From Leptospira wolffii serovar Khorat str. Khorat-H2 (GTDB lineage Bacteria; Spirochaetota; Leptospiria; Leptospirales; Leptospiraceae), in assembly GCF_000306115.2 (NCBI RefSeq), contig NZ_AKWX02000007.1, positions 496,001-560,000 of the forward strand: a DNA stretch of 64,000 nt, written 5' to 3'. Position 1 is the first letter of the stretch. Every line of letters starts with the position of its first letter. Below the pieces are notes generated by a model. That model was not told where the DNA came from. It saw nothing but the letters and a program-made list of their open reading frames with translations, and ran no database searches. A program made the position numbers and the translations under genes. Shown here piece after piece: positions 43,991 to 53,899 of this stretch.

Positions 43991-46900
43991 ATGATTTCTA
44001 AGATCATATTGCGAGGGAGTCTGAGATTTCTGGCTTTCCTATTCTTGGCGGTATCCGTTCTGGATTGTAACGCCAAGAAGGATAAGGGCTGGGACATGTC
44101 CGATATCTTCGATCTGGGTTTCTTATCCGGGGGAAGAATCTTCGGTGTGGATCCCAATCTGCAACCTCCTTATAATAGCGTGGACAACGATACAGCGGTG
44201 CTTCCCGTGGATTTCGGAAACTCTGCACCCCAAGCGGTGCTGTTCATTAACTCTTTGGAAAACGTGGATCGATACAAAGAATTGGAAATCCGCTTTTCTC
44301 ATCCCATGAATTCCGCAACGACCGAGGTGAATTTCTCGCTAAAAACCAAATCTGGATCTGCTCTTCCCGGTCCGGACAAAGGCGGTGAATTTTATTGGAT
44401 GAGCAGCAAAAAACTACGTTTCAATCCTTATCGGGAATTGAAGGCTGCGGAAACCTATACTCTTCTCATCACTTCCGACGCTTCCACGATCACCTCCGAG
44501 TCCTTGCAAACCTATACGGTGGATTTCAGGACCGGCGGCGATTATAATATGACGAATAAGATCACACAAGGTTCCGTTTATACTTTGAACGGCACCAACG
44601 ATATGACTTTCGATCAGTCCGCGGCTTTACAACTCGCATCCACATTCAATAGTCCGATTTCCGGAGAGAATTATATCCAGTCCGTCAAGTTGAAGAAGGT
44701 AGGATCGACAGCTTCCGTTACCGTTTGCAACGCTCCTCCTTGTTCCATGTCTTCCACAATCTCGCTGAATCTAAACACTTCCGCAGTTCCTCCTACTGTG
44801 GGAGGAAACACTTACTATTACGAGATTCTGACCGCTAGCGGTAAGACAGCGAATAAGTATTTCAGTTTCAACTACGGAAAGTTGGAAAACGCGTCTCAGG
44901 TTCTTCCGTACGTCGCGAACGGCGTGATGGACGAGGCGCAAATGCTTCCTTTCTTAGGAAAGGCCATCGAGAAATACACCACAGGCGCCTTCAAGGTGTT
45001 GGATACTGCAGGTACTCCTCGTACTTTCCAAGAATTCCTATTGGGAATGCCGGATTATCCTAAGAAGAAATTCTTCGAGAACAACGATTGGACCATCGGC
45101 GAAGCTTGCATGAGAATGGACGGAAAAATGTCCGGAGACGCGAACGCCGCCGCATTTAAGAATTTCGAATATATTCCCGTCTTCGGGTCGAAGGGAGGCG
45201 GTGCGGGTAGAGGATATTGCTGGGTAAGGCACCCTACCTGTGTTACGGATAATGGACCGCCCTATCATCCTAAGAGAAGGGCGAGCGGACAAAGTAGAGA
45301 CGACTGGTGGAATATTTATAACGCGAACAATTGCGGGCAAAACCAAAATAACGCGAACTATCCTCAGGCTTGTAAGAATCTATTCCATTGGGGAGAGGCT
45401 GCCTGGAGTCTTTGCCATTATCCTACGGACGCCAAATCTTATAAGAATAACGGATATACTTCTACGGTTTTCTCCACATTCGGCAGGCCGGACGGGGATA
45501 TTACCTCGGCAGGAGACGACTTACTCGATTGTGCTTTTCCTGCTTGTTTCTTCGATTCTTATCATATCGAAAAGATAGCACCTGGGCCTTTCTCCAAATA
45601 TAGCGCAACCTTGAACGTGGCAACGGGAGGAATTGCAGACGGTAGTGCCGCGATCACCTTGGACGTATATGTTACGGACATGAGACTTCCAAAATCCGTT
45701 AAATGCGGATCCAATAACGCTACCTATGGTTGCGCTGCGGGTGTGGGAACTCAATTGGGGAACGTGGTCGCCGATCTAAAAGTGAACCCAGGCTCCGGAA
45801 ACGTAGCACCCGGATTAGGATTGGATCTGAAATCCAGATATACGGAAGTGGATCTTCTAGTAGTTTCTCGTTTCGAGGATTGGTACGGAGCGTTTAACGG
45901 ACCGGGAGCCTTACTCGTATTCAAGACTACCGCGAAACTGAACTGGGATCCCGTTGTGGAAGGCGCGTTGAACGGAACTGGATACGACTGGAATAACGTT
46001 CAACTTACCAAACCTCGATTGGCCCTGGCTCGTGCCCGGAACAATATGAGCGTAACTTCCGACGGTTTGATCAATATGACCGTCAGAACTCCGTTCACCG
46101 TAAACGATTCTTATTTCCCGAATAACCCGAGCGTTGCGGAGATACTATCCGATACGAATAACTTCTTCATTCGTCCATGGGCAAATCCGTTGAAATTATC
46201 CTTAGCGGGACTCTATCCCGGCGAAGACAATTCCGACTTCATGTATACGGCGCCTATGACCTATATTCACGGAAGCGAAGGATTCAACACCGTAATCGAG
46301 GCATTAGTCGGTTCCGCGGAATTGAGTAATATGGCGAACCTCACGGTGGATCAAGTAAAACAGATCATCACCCAGTATATGTTGAGAGATATCGTGCAAA
46401 GAATCGCTCCGAACGTTTTGAACTCCGTCATCGCCGACTTGAGAGACACAGGTGTGACCATCACTTTGCCGGATTATCTACCCGCTCCTCTCGGAAATTT
46501 CCCACTTACGGTGAAATTCAAACTGAATACCGACGCTACGATCAAACACGACGGAACGAATAAGGGCCTTGTGACTTCTCTCGACTTCGCATTTACGAGC
46601 GGATATACACCGGCTGGCGGTCTTAGGACCCAATCCGGAAAGAGCGGAATGGTTACCACAAGGAACTGGACCGCAGGAAGTCCTCCGCCTTCCACCTATC
46701 AATTCAGTCAGTCGGCAGCCAATCCGGGGTTCTTGATTTCCATGCATACGGATACGATTTCCCAAGCCGCTTTCCATCTATGGCAGAGAAGGGGACTGGA
46801 TATCGTGTTGAATAAAACCTTCATCGACGGTATGAACGCGTTTGCAGGAGCGGATCCTCTATTCGCACTGACCACTTCCTTCCTGAAGGCTTCTCCTCTT

Positions 46901-47659
46901 GTGACGATTTTAGTGCCGGGAAGAAATAAGCTGCAAGGCTTGAACGTGAGTAATCAGCTCGTTCCCGCCGTGAAATCCTACGATGATATAGATATGGTCA
47001 TGTCTCCGATCCATGCGCCTAACGTGAAATTCAAGCCAATGACTTCGGCAGGAGTTCCTAAGATGAGATTGTATTTCACGGAAATGCAATTACAGATCAT
47101 CGCTAAGAAACCGACCAGTTGTGCGGGACTCGTGGATGCGGAATTAACCGAATGCCAAGCGGATTCGAGACCTGCGGGATTGCAGCAGACTCTGGGAACG
47201 GTTCGAATCAGTTTCGCCGCAGACGCGGATTTCCGTTTCAAAATGTTCTCCAATCCAACCAGCAATCCGAACTTAGCCAACCTGAACGCTCTGCAGGTGA
47301 TCTTGGATCCGAATAATAACCTGGATTATTCCGTGGAAGTATTGGAAGGGGCCACCTACAATCCGTTCGGTTTGGATCCGGACGGAATCAAGCAAATGAT
47401 CTCTCCTTTGGTGACCACACTCGTGATTCCTATGGTGAACAGTATCATGAAGGAAATTCCTATGCCGCCGAACATTACCTTCCCGAAATTGCGTAACCCC
47501 GCGAACACAGCAGCTTGCGCGATCAGCGCGAAAAGCGATAAGGTACAGTTCTTTACTCTAGATACTCCTCAAGTAGCAGATCCGTATCTTTTGGGAGGAA
47601 TGAGATTCGTAGGCCAAGCGGTAACGGATCCCGCCTCTTTGATTGTCTGCCCCCCTTAA
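43991..47659 (+). CDS. Giant lipoprotein with Ig-like (Big_5) domain (1,222 aa)
   Basis: Starts at MISKIILRGSLRFLAFLF, after a GGGGA ribosome site; earlier in-frame ATGs lie inside or next to the upstream gene. Lipidation is likely at the cysteine in VSVLDCNAKK. About 80-200 resembles a bacterial Ig-like Big_5 domain (FINSLENVDRYKELEIRFS, then NPYRELKAAETYTLLITSD). A cysteine-rich part follows (about 390-520, including CWVRHPTC and CAFPACFFD) and a long C-terminal region with no recognised domain. It pairs with the preceding giant lipoprotein and ends at a strong terminator. Confidence 0.8.
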   Translation: MISKIILRGSLRFLAFLFLAVSVLDCNAKKDKGWDMSDIFDLGFLSGGRIFGVDPNLQPPYNSVDNDTAVLPVDFGNSAPQAVLFINSLENVDRYKELEIRFSHPMNSATTEVNFSLKTKSGSALPGPDKGGEFYWMSSKKLRFNPYRELKAAETYTLLITSDASTITSESLQTYTVDFRTGGDYNMTNKITQGSVYTLNGTNDMTFDQSAALQLASTFNSPISGENYIQSVKLKKVGSTASVTVCNAPPCSMSSTISLNLNTSAVPPTVGGNTYYYEILTASGKTANKYFSFNYGKLENASQVLPYVANGVMDEAQMLPFLGKAIEKYTTGAFKVLDTAGTPRTFQEFLLGMPDYPKKKFFENNDWTIGEACMRMDGKMSGDANAAAFKNFEYIPVFGSKGGGAGRGYCWVRHPTCVTDNGPPYHPKRRASGQSRDDWWNIYNANNCGQNQNNANYPQACKNLFHWGEAAWSLCHYPTDAKSYKNNGYTSTVFSTFGRPDGDITSAGDDLLDCAFPACFFDSYHIEKIAPGPFSKYSATLNVATGGIADGSAAITLDVYVTDMRLPKSVKCGSNNATYGCAAGVGTQLGNVVADLKVNPGSGNVAPGLGLDLKSRYTEVDLLVVSRFEDWYGAFNGPGALLVFKTTAKLNWDPVVEGALNGTGYDWNNVQLTKPRLALARARNNMSVTSDGLINMTVRTPFTVNDSYFPNNPSVAEILSDTNNFFIRPWANPLKLSLAGLYPGEDNSDFMYTAPMTYIHGSEGFNTVIEALVGSAELSNMANLTVDQVKQIITQYMLRDIVQRIAPNVLNSVIADLRDTGVTITLPDYLPAPLGNFPLTVKFKLNTDATIKHDGTNKGLVTSLDFAFTSGYTPAGGLRTQSGKSGMVTTRNWTAGSPPPSTYQFSQSAANPGFLISMHTDTISQAAFHLWQRRGLDIVLNKTFIDGMNAFAGADPLFALTTSFLKASPLVTILVPGRNKLQGLNVSNQLVPAVKSYDDIDMVMSPIHAPNVKFKPMTSAGVPKMRLYFTEMQLQIIAKKPTSCAGLVDAELTECQADSRPAGLQQTLGTVRISFAADADFRFKMFSNPTSNPNLANLNALQVILDPNNNLDYSVEVLEGATYNPFGLDPDGIKQMISPLVTTLVIPMVNSIMKEIPMPPNITFPKLRNPANTAACAISAKSDKVQFFTLDTPQVADPYLLGGMRFVGQAVTDPASLIVCPP

Positions 47660-48001
47660 AACTCCTCGCTATTTCGAGAACCTCGCTGTCGAAATGACCG
47701 AAAGGGACGCCCCTTTCGGTTTTTTTTTGCCGGAGTCGAAGAAGGTTACCGAAAAATCTTTTGGATTGCGGAAATCGGAGGATGTATTTCTATATTGGAT
47801 CCGGATAGAGTCGCCACTCATTGAACGGCATTCGCTATTTCATAACGTTCGTTAGAACGTGCTTTATAATCTTCTAAAAAACGAAAAACAACTGAAGAAA
47901 TATTATGGTTTGGAAAATAACGAGCGATTGTTCATAAATTTTGTCTCGTTTACATAAATAGGTTGCAGGAATCGGAATAAGATAGGAAACGAAAGTCGAA
48001 T
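47660..48001. other. Tandem hairpins and leader before the SARP-type regulator gene
   Basis: It begins with a 7-bp hairpin (ATTTCGA/TCGAAAT, 47671-47695), directly followed by the terminator at 47697-47728. The remaining 270 bases are AT-rich with no supported gene and should contain the promoter of the membrane regulator gene. Confidence 0.5.
47697..47728 (+). terminator. Strong intrinsic terminator after the giant lipoprotein pair
   Basis: A 10-bp stem ACCGAAAGGG / CCCTTTCGGT with a 4-base loop is followed by nine T residues. It is a textbook intrinsic terminator 38 bases after the lipoprotein stop. Confidence 0.95.
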
Positions 48002-49579
48002 ATGACGTACTACCAGCTCTCTTGTTATTTGGTCGTGACGGTTTTAGTTTACCGTACCTTCCATAATTTGGTTCTCTATTTTAAGAACCGGAAGCAGGTG
48101 TATCTACTTCACTTCGCCTTATTGCAAGTTACATACGGCGCTTACTTATTCTGTTTCACTCAGACTATCAATGCGGAAGGCGCAGAGAAAGCCTTGGTTT
48201 GGGAAAGAATGGAGAACGTTTTTGTTCCCATATTTGCCACATTTATAGCATTGTTTATCAATAGTTACAAGAGAATTTTCAGCAGAGATTTCATTTATCT
48301 TTATGTGATAATGAATCTTCTCTTAGCCGGAGTGATCACTCAGGATCCCACCGCTTATACGATGAGCGTATCGCATCCTAGGATATTCCCGGCGTTAGGC
48401 ATCATCATCTACGAGACGGACCAACCGGCAATTGTACAATACGTATTTCTATGCGGGATCACTCTGATCATTTGGTGTTTGATCAAGGTAATGACCCAAT
48501 TCTTAAGGAATCGCTTCCGCAATCGGTTTTTACTCTACGGACTCATACTATTCTTCTCGAGCGTGATCCTGGATATACTAGTTGCAAGTAATATCATCGA
48601 AATCCCATACACCTCCCATTTCAGCTTTTTATTTCTCATGTTCTCCGTGGATAGTTTTCTAACGGTCAATAAGTCGGAGAGGGAAGTCCGGATCGAATTC
48701 AAGGAATCCATAGCAAAATGGATTTCCAAGCCAGAAGTGGCTTCGTTTGCGGACGCCAAGACAGCGAGTCGATCGGATGATTCCGATAGGAAGATTGCAA
48801 AAGGAAAGGCAGCGAATTCCAAGAAATTGAGGATCAAGGTCTTGGGTCCTCTGGAATTGGATCTGGACGGGAAAAAGATTCCCGCTGCAGAATACTCCAG
48901 TAAGAAAAAGCTCTTAAAACTCATTAAACTACTCACGGTTCGATTCGGCAAAGGGATCCATAAGGAAGAACTCTTGGAGAACCTTTGGCCGGGAATGTCC
49001 GAGAAGAATGCGCTGAATAGCCTACATGCGCTCCTATTCCGACTTCGTAAAATTCTAGGAAACCCGGAAGCGATCGTCTTCGCCGAGGATCGTTTGTATT
49101 TTCATACGGAACTTGTAGAGGCGGATTTCGTTGAGTTCGAACAAGAGTTCGAAAATGCGGGTAAACTATTTAGAAATCGCAAGGAAGACGAGGCAGTTGC
49201 AAGCTATAGAAAGGCCCAGGAATTGTACAAAGGCGACTTCTTCGAATTCGATCTATACTTTCCGGAATCGGAATTGAAGAGAGAATATCTGAGAAAGAAT
49301 CTGATCGAAATCTATAGGATTTTATGCGAATCCTCGCAAAAAACGGGGGATGCGACCGCTTTACTCTCGGACTCGGAGAGTTGGATTCGTTTGGACGATT
49401 TGGACGAGAGAGCCTGGCGTTTCCATTTCGAATCCTTACAATTATTGGATCGTAAGAACGAAGCACTACGTAAGTTCGAAGATATGAAGAAGATTCTAAA
49501 AAAAGAACTAGGTGTGGATCCGGACCAAGAGACGGTTACATTGATCGAAAAGATCCGGGTTGCTTCTCCTGTGAACTGA
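48002..49579 (+). CDS. Membrane-anchored SARP/BTAD-type transcriptional regulator
   Basis: 525 residues. About six membrane helices occupy 1-220, in a layout like the N-terminal membrane domains of some sensor kinases. After a linker, about 270-360 form a winged-helix DNA-binding domain (LRIKVLGPLELDLDGKKIP, then LLENLWPGMSEKNALNSLH and LLFRLRKILG), and about 365-520 form a bacterial transcriptional activator domain with TPR-like helices (EADFVEFEQEFENA, LDERAWRFHFESLQLL). SARP regulators are usually soluble, so a membrane-anchored one is notable. It precedes the TRAP-transporter operon by 133 bases and may control it; that is inference. Confidence 0.85.
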   Translation: MTYYQLSCYLVVTVLVYRTFHNLVLYFKNRKQVYLLHFALLQVTYGAYLFCFTQTINAEGAEKALVWERMENVFVPIFATFIALFINSYKRIFSRDFIYLYVIMNLLLAGVITQDPTAYTMSVSHPRIFPALGIIIYETDQPAIVQYVFLCGITLIIWCLIKVMTQFLRNRFRNRFLLYGLILFFSSVILDILVASNIIEIPYTSHFSFLFLMFSVDSFLTVNKSEREVRIEFKESIAKWISKPEVASFADAKTASRSDDSDRKIAKGKAANSKKLRIKVLGPLELDLDGKKIPAAEYSSKKKLLKLIKLLTVRFGKGIHKEELLENLWPGMSEKNALNSLHALLFRLRKILGNPEAIVFAEDRLYFHTELVEADFVEFEQEFENAGKLFRNRKEDEAVASYRKAQELYKGDFFEFDLYFPESELKREYLRKNLIEIYRILCESSQKTGDATALLSDSESWIRLDDLDERAWRFHFESLQLLDRKNEALRKFEDMKKILKKELGVDPDQETVTLIEKIRVASPVN

Positions 49580-49712
49580 TTCTTTTTTGGGAAACACTGC
49601 ACCATAAAATAAAACGGTCATTCAAAAAAAAATATTGGACGAAGGAAAACCTCTCTGTAGGTTCTTCCAGAATCCCCCAAAATTCTAATTAGAAAAATAA
49701 CCCCTACCCAAG

Positions 49713-50711
49713 ATGAATAAACGAATCCTTTTATTTGTAACGATTGTTACAATAAACCTAATCAATTGCTCCCTCGTATATCGGATTACCGGAAAGACGC
49801 TGAATTCTTATGCCCAAGATCACTTGGTTCCATTCTATCTTGGAACCGACGATATTGATGCGATTTGCACCGGAGGAACGGCGCTTGGACCCCTAGTAGC
49901 CTCGTTCGAAAGGACGGGAGCTTCCGTGGAACTCGCGACAATGGTGGCTCAGATGGGAGCCGGAGTCTGCGCCGAGAGGAAAGCTCAGGAAGCGGAACTA
50001 TTATACATAGCCGCAGTTCGCAAGGGAAAAGGGGAAGAGGCACTAGACCACCAAGCGATGCAGATACGCTGGCATGGCGTCGCCGCCAAACGGTACGGAG
50101 ACGCTCATAATCGTTTTCTACAATATTTCGGAGAATGGCAGGGAAAATGTCCTTCGATTAGCGAAGACGAAGAGTTATATTACTTAGTCGGATTGTCTTC
50201 GGGCCTACTGGCCATTCTTCATGATTTTGCATCCCAAGGTTATGCGGGAATCACGAGAGAGGTTCCTAGCGTAGTCTCCCAAGGATCCAAATGTTTGGAT
50301 CCGAAAAGATGGTGGGGAACTCCTTTGGCATTGGAGGCGGTGGTTTGGCTTTCGGTTCCCGGGGCTACTCCGGAAGGAAAGGATCCGAATAAACAAATGG
50401 AGGAGGCGGTGAAATTGGGAGACCAAGCGGGAGTCCGTTTGTCCAGAGCCTTCCAGATACAAGCCGCTGCGGGAAAGGGAGATGTGGAGAAGATCAAGAA
50501 ATTGATTCTAGAACATTCCAAATCTCTGGCTCAAGTTCCTCCCAAGAAAGAGTACTTATTCTTAGAAGCGTTTGCGGAGAATCTATCCCGCCACGAATCG
50601 GACAAAATCTGGATGAAAGAAAAAGGGCATAGGGGACCGATCAACTTCTCCTCTTTCCCCGGAAAAAAGAAAAACACTAAAGAAGAAGACGATCTTCTCA
50701 AAGATCTTTGA
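49713..50711 (+). CDS. TatT-like TPR lipoprotein of a TRAP transporter
   Basis: 332 residues. The signal MNKRILLFVTIVTINLINC lipidates C19. The mature protein is all-helical with several cysteines, matching the plan of TatT (Tp0956 of Treponema pallidum), a TPR-like lipoprotein that associates with a TRAP substrate-binding protein. Helix pairs are suggested by RKAQEAELLYIAAVRKGKGEE, YLVGLSSGLLAILHDF and LGDQAGVRLSRAFQIQAAAGKG. It is first in the cluster followed by the binding protein and the permease, the same set as in Treponema. The call rests more on context and topology than on residue identity. Confidence 0.75.
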   Translation: MNKRILLFVTIVTINLINCSLVYRITGKTLNSYAQDHLVPFYLGTDDIDAICTGGTALGPLVASFERTGASVELATMVAQMGAGVCAERKAQEAELLYIAAVRKGKGEEALDHQAMQIRWHGVAAKRYGDAHNRFLQYFGEWQGKCPSISEDEELYYLVGLSSGLLAILHDFASQGYAGITREVPSVVSQGSKCLDPKRWWGTPLALEAVVWLSVPGATPEGKDPNKQMEEAVKLGDQAGVRLSRAFQIQAAAGKGDVEKIKKLILEHSKSLAQVPPKKEYLFLEAFAENLSRHESDKIWMKEKGHRGPINFSSFPGKKKNTKEEDDLLKDL

Positions 50712-50768
50712 GCAACAGGTTCTTGGATGGAAAACGAAATTAGCAGAACCTTAAGGAGAAAAAACTAT

Positions 50769-51785
50769 ATGAAGAAGTTTCTCATACCGACGGCAATTAT
50801 TCTATCGGCATGGATTTCTACGGGGATCCGATCCTTGGATGCGGCGGAAACCGTGGATAGATCCATGTGCGTATTCGATCCATCCGGAGCTCACGGGGAC
50901 CTTTTCAAAGCGGCGCAAAGATACCAAGCTCAAGCATTGTCTTGGGGAATCCGTTTGGAGTTGAAGGCATACACGGACGAGGTAGTTGCCAATTCGGATT
51001 TCAAGGCGGGAAAATGCAGTATGGCACTCTTGACCTCGCTTAGAGTAAGAGGATATGTGCATGAGTCCGGTTCCATCGAGGCTATCGGCGCATTGCCGAG
51101 CTACGATCTTTTGCGTAAGACCATCGAGGCTCTTTCTAATCCTAAGGTTCGGGAACTGAATACCGACGGGGATTATGAAACCATGGCTATGTTTCCCGGA
51201 GGAGCGGTCTATCTGCTTTTGAGAGATAAAAACTTGAAAGATATCAAGGATTTGGCGGGGAAAAAGATCGCCACACTGACTTATGACCAAGCTGCAACCA
51301 CTATGGTGGATATCGTTGGCGCTTCCATGGTTCCTGCAGAAATCGCGACCTTTGCAGGGATCTTTAATAACGGAAGAGCGGACGCATGTTATTCTCCCGC
51401 GATAGGAATCAAACCCTTGGAGCTGATGAAGGGTATTTCGCCTAATGGCGGGATCGTTCGTTTCCCTATTGGACAATTGACCTTCCAGGTCGTCGCACGT
51501 CACAAGGACTTTCCGGACGGTTTCGGAAACACTTCCAGAGCTTGGGCGGCAACCCAGTTCGAATCCATGCTTTCTCTCACCAAAAAGGCAGAGCAGGAGA
51601 TTCCCGCCAAATATTGGTTGGAAGTTCCTAAGGACCTTCAGAAGAATTATTTCGAAAAATTTAGGGAAGTTCGTATCAAATTGAGAGATAAGAAGGTATA
51701 CCATCCTACCATCCTCAAGTTGATGAAAAGGGTTCGTTGCTCCGTGGATAAGGAAGCCTCCGAGTGTTCGGACAATCTTGAGTAA
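50769..51785 (+). CDS. TRAP-type solute-binding protein (TatP-like)
   Basis: 338 residues from an ATG after AAGGAGA. The signal peptide MKKFLIPTAIILSAWISTG, with cleavage near SLDAAET, exports it. The sequence is of the periplasmic solute-binding type (MCVFDPSGAHGDLFKAAQRY; SNSDFKAGKCSMALLTSLR-type region; NNGRADACYSPAIGIKPLEL). In TPAT transporters such a protein sits with TatT. The ligand is unknown; hydrophobic compounds have been suggested for the Treponema proteins. A hairpin follows before the permease gene. Confidence 0.82.
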   Translation: MKKFLIPTAIILSAWISTGIRSLDAAETVDRSMCVFDPSGAHGDLFKAAQRYQAQALSWGIRLELKAYTDEVVANSDFKAGKCSMALLTSLRVRGYVHESGSIEAIGALPSYDLLRKTIEALSNPKVRELNTDGDYETMAMFPGGAVYLLLRDKNLKDIKDLAGKKIATLTYDQAATTMVDIVGASMVPAEIATFAGIFNNGRADACYSPAIGIKPLELMKGISPNGGIVRFPIGQLTFQVVARHKDFPDGFGNTSRAWAATQFESMLSLTKKAEQEIPAKYWLEVPKDLQKNYFEKFREVRIKLRDKKVYHPTILKLMKRVRCSVDKEASECSDNLE

Positions 51786-51814
51786 GAACGATCGCTAAAA
51801 CATAAAAATTAAGG

Positions 51815-51832
51815 CGGGAGAATTCTCTCCCG
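51815..51832 (+). promoter_or_regulatory. Intercistronic hairpin between binding protein and permease genes
   Basis: A 7-bp stem CGGGAGA / TCTCCCG with a 4-base loop lies 30 bases after the binding-protein stop and has no U-tract. Such hairpins often stabilise the upstream message and lower expression of the membrane subunit. Confidence 0.55.
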
Positions 51833-51868
51833 TCGTCATTCAATCGCAGATTCCAGAGGTTTTATCTT

Positions 51869-53860
51869 ATGTGGAGAAATATCGTTTCCTGGGCCGTATT
51901 ATTCTTTCTTTTCGTTCCTCTCGTACAGAGCGGGAGCCAGCTGATTCAGGCCAGACTTTTAGGCTTAGGGGGAAGTATTTGGCCTAACTACGCGATGATT
52001 CGCAATGTGTGCGTTGTCGACCCAAGCGCCGCAACCGAGGAGAAGGCGGTAGTAAGCGATGCGGATATGGCCGCTCTCGATGAACTCGGATTAGGCGACG
52101 ATAACGCTAAGGCGGCGGAGGCCGCTCCTACGGGACCGACTGAGACTCAAATAGAGCTCGCGAAACTCGCCACCAGCCTGACCTGGGCCCAATCTACCTA
52201 TTGCGGGATCGAGAGGCGTTTGTCATGGATTACGATTTCGGCGATCGATTATATCCCGATGACCATGGTGGTCCTACTCTTGGTCGCAGGAACCGTTTCG
52301 ACGACCAGAAGATACCATATCGCTTTACGAAATCCCGAAAATTCCAAAGAGGAAAAATTCGCGGAGTATAGCCAGATTCTTGCCAATACGATCGTTCTTG
52401 TTTCCGCAGCATTCATGTATCCCTTACAGAAAGGCGTGGAGGCTCAGATTCAGGTCCTGTGGATATTCGGGATGGCTCTTTTAGCCGGATTAAATTTCTA
52501 TAATTTAAAAAATCCTGTTTTTAGACAGGGAGAAGGCAGGCAAAATACCAAGCTTTCCAACGCCTTACTTTGTATCCCTTTGTATTGCTGGATGGCGATC
52601 GTATGCGGTCTGTATTTCTTCGTTCTGGAACACCACCCGGCCGGTCTTGCCATCTATCTGCAGAAATTAACGGCTCACGCGACTCTGTACATTCAGATCG
52701 GTCTGTACGTTTGGACGGGAATTCTGCTAAGAGATACTTCCTTAGGTAGAAGATTTTTCGATCTTCTTAAGCCTTGGAAATTACCTTCGGAATTATTGGC
52801 GGTGATCATCGTGGTGGTGGCAGCGCTTCCTACCGCATATAGCGGAGCTTCCGGAATCGTGGTGCTCGCGTTGGGAGCCACCGTATTTACGGAATTGCGT
52901 AGAGCGGGGGCCACTCAGGAAAGAGCCCTGGCAGCGACCGCAATGTCGGGAAGCTTGGGGGTGGTTCTTCCTCCATGTTTACTCGTGGTGATCGTGGCTT
53001 CCTTGAATTTGGACGTTACGACCGACGAGCTATTCTATTGGGGTTGGAGAGTGTTTGCGGTTTCTTCCACTTTATTTCTGATCGTGAGTTGGTTTACTAG
53101 GACCGAGTCTTGGAAGATCAAGCCTGAGTCCGGAGCTTTCGGAAAATCTTGGCAAGCGTTCAAACCCTTCGGGATCTATATGCTCGTTTCCGTTGCTATC
53201 GTTCTTGCGATCGTATTGGGACTTGGAACTCATTTCGACGAGCATACCGCGCCTTATATTCTGCCGATCGCTATGCTTGCCTTGCTTTCCATAGATTATA
53301 AAATTTCTAAGAGAGAGCATGCTGTGGCTGGGTCGGTTCATGCGCAGGAAGAAGTGAAACTTTCCCGTACATCCTACGATGCAGGTTCCCATTTGGGAGC
53401 GTTGTTGCTGCTCATGGGATTATCCGCCTGTATGGGAGGGGTATTCGAAAGATCGGAAGTGATCAATCTGTTCCCGACTCATCTGGGGTCGCCGATTTCG
53501 GCTATGATCATTTTGACTGTGGCCTTAGTCATCATAGGAATGCTTATGGATCCTTACGGTGCGGTGATTCTCGTTTCGGTTACCTTGTATCCGATCGCGA
53601 AGGCAAACGGGATCCATCCTCTGAATTTCTGGATGACCGCTTTGGTTTCCTTCGAGTTGGGATATCTGACTCCTCCTGTAGCCCTCAATCACTTGTTAAC
53701 CAAACACGTGGTTCGAGAACAGTTGGTCGAGGATCCGAGTCTGGAAGGAAAGGGGTTCTTTGCGAGACACGAACATATCATTATTCCGATCATTGTCTTG
53801 AGTTTGACGTTACTCGTGACCGCATTCGGACCGATTTTGTATAGTTACTACTCGGCTTAA
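51869..53860 (+). CDS. TRAP transporter fused small-large permease subunit (TatQM-like)
   Basis: 663 residues. The small (Q) subunit region occupies roughly the first 250 residues and the large (M) subunit region the rest, with about 15-17 membrane helices. An acidic, alanine-rich loop (about 50-95, around EEKAVVSDADMAALDELG) interrupts the N-terminal part. M-subunit landmarks are PTAYSGASGIVVLALG, AATAMSGSLGVVLPP and LGYLTPPVALN. It imports a substrate using an ion gradient together with the upstream binding protein. No ATPase gene is present, as expected for TRAP systems. Confidence 0.9.
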   Translation: MWRNIVSWAVLFFLFVPLVQSGSQLIQARLLGLGGSIWPNYAMIRNVCVVDPSAATEEKAVVSDADMAALDELGLGDDNAKAAEAAPTGPTETQIELAKLATSLTWAQSTYCGIERRLSWITISAIDYIPMTMVVLLLVAGTVSTTRRYHIALRNPENSKEEKFAEYSQILANTIVLVSAAFMYPLQKGVEAQIQVLWIFGMALLAGLNFYNLKNPVFRQGEGRQNTKLSNALLCIPLYCWMAIVCGLYFFVLEHHPAGLAIYLQKLTAHATLYIQIGLYVWTGILLRDTSLGRRFFDLLKPWKLPSELLAVIIVVVAALPTAYSGASGIVVLALGATVFTELRRAGATQERALAATAMSGSLGVVLPPCLLVVIVASLNLDVTTDELFYWGWRVFAVSSTLFLIVSWFTRTESWKIKPESGAFGKSWQAFKPFGIYMLVSVAIVLAIVLGLGTHFDEHTAPYILPIAMLALLSIDYKISKREHAVAGSVHAQEEVKLSRTSYDAGSHLGALLLLMGLSACMGGVFERSEVINLFPTHLGSPISAMIILTVALVIIGMLMDPYGAVILVSVTLYPIAKANGIHPLNFWMTALVSFELGYLTPPVALNHLLTKHVVREQLVEDPSLEGKGFFARHEHIIIPIIVLSLTLLVTAFGPILYSYYSA

Positions 53861-53872
53861 GAGAATATAAAA

Positions 53873-53899
53873 CGCCTGGGTCGTCCCAAGAGGAAGGCG
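53873..53899 (-). terminator. Terminator for the phosphate transporter gene
   Basis: CGCCT / AGGCG arms with an internal GGG/CCC pair; on the minus strand it is followed by TTTTATATT. It lies 140 bases beyond the PiT gene stop, within a larger structured stretch. Confidence 0.6.
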
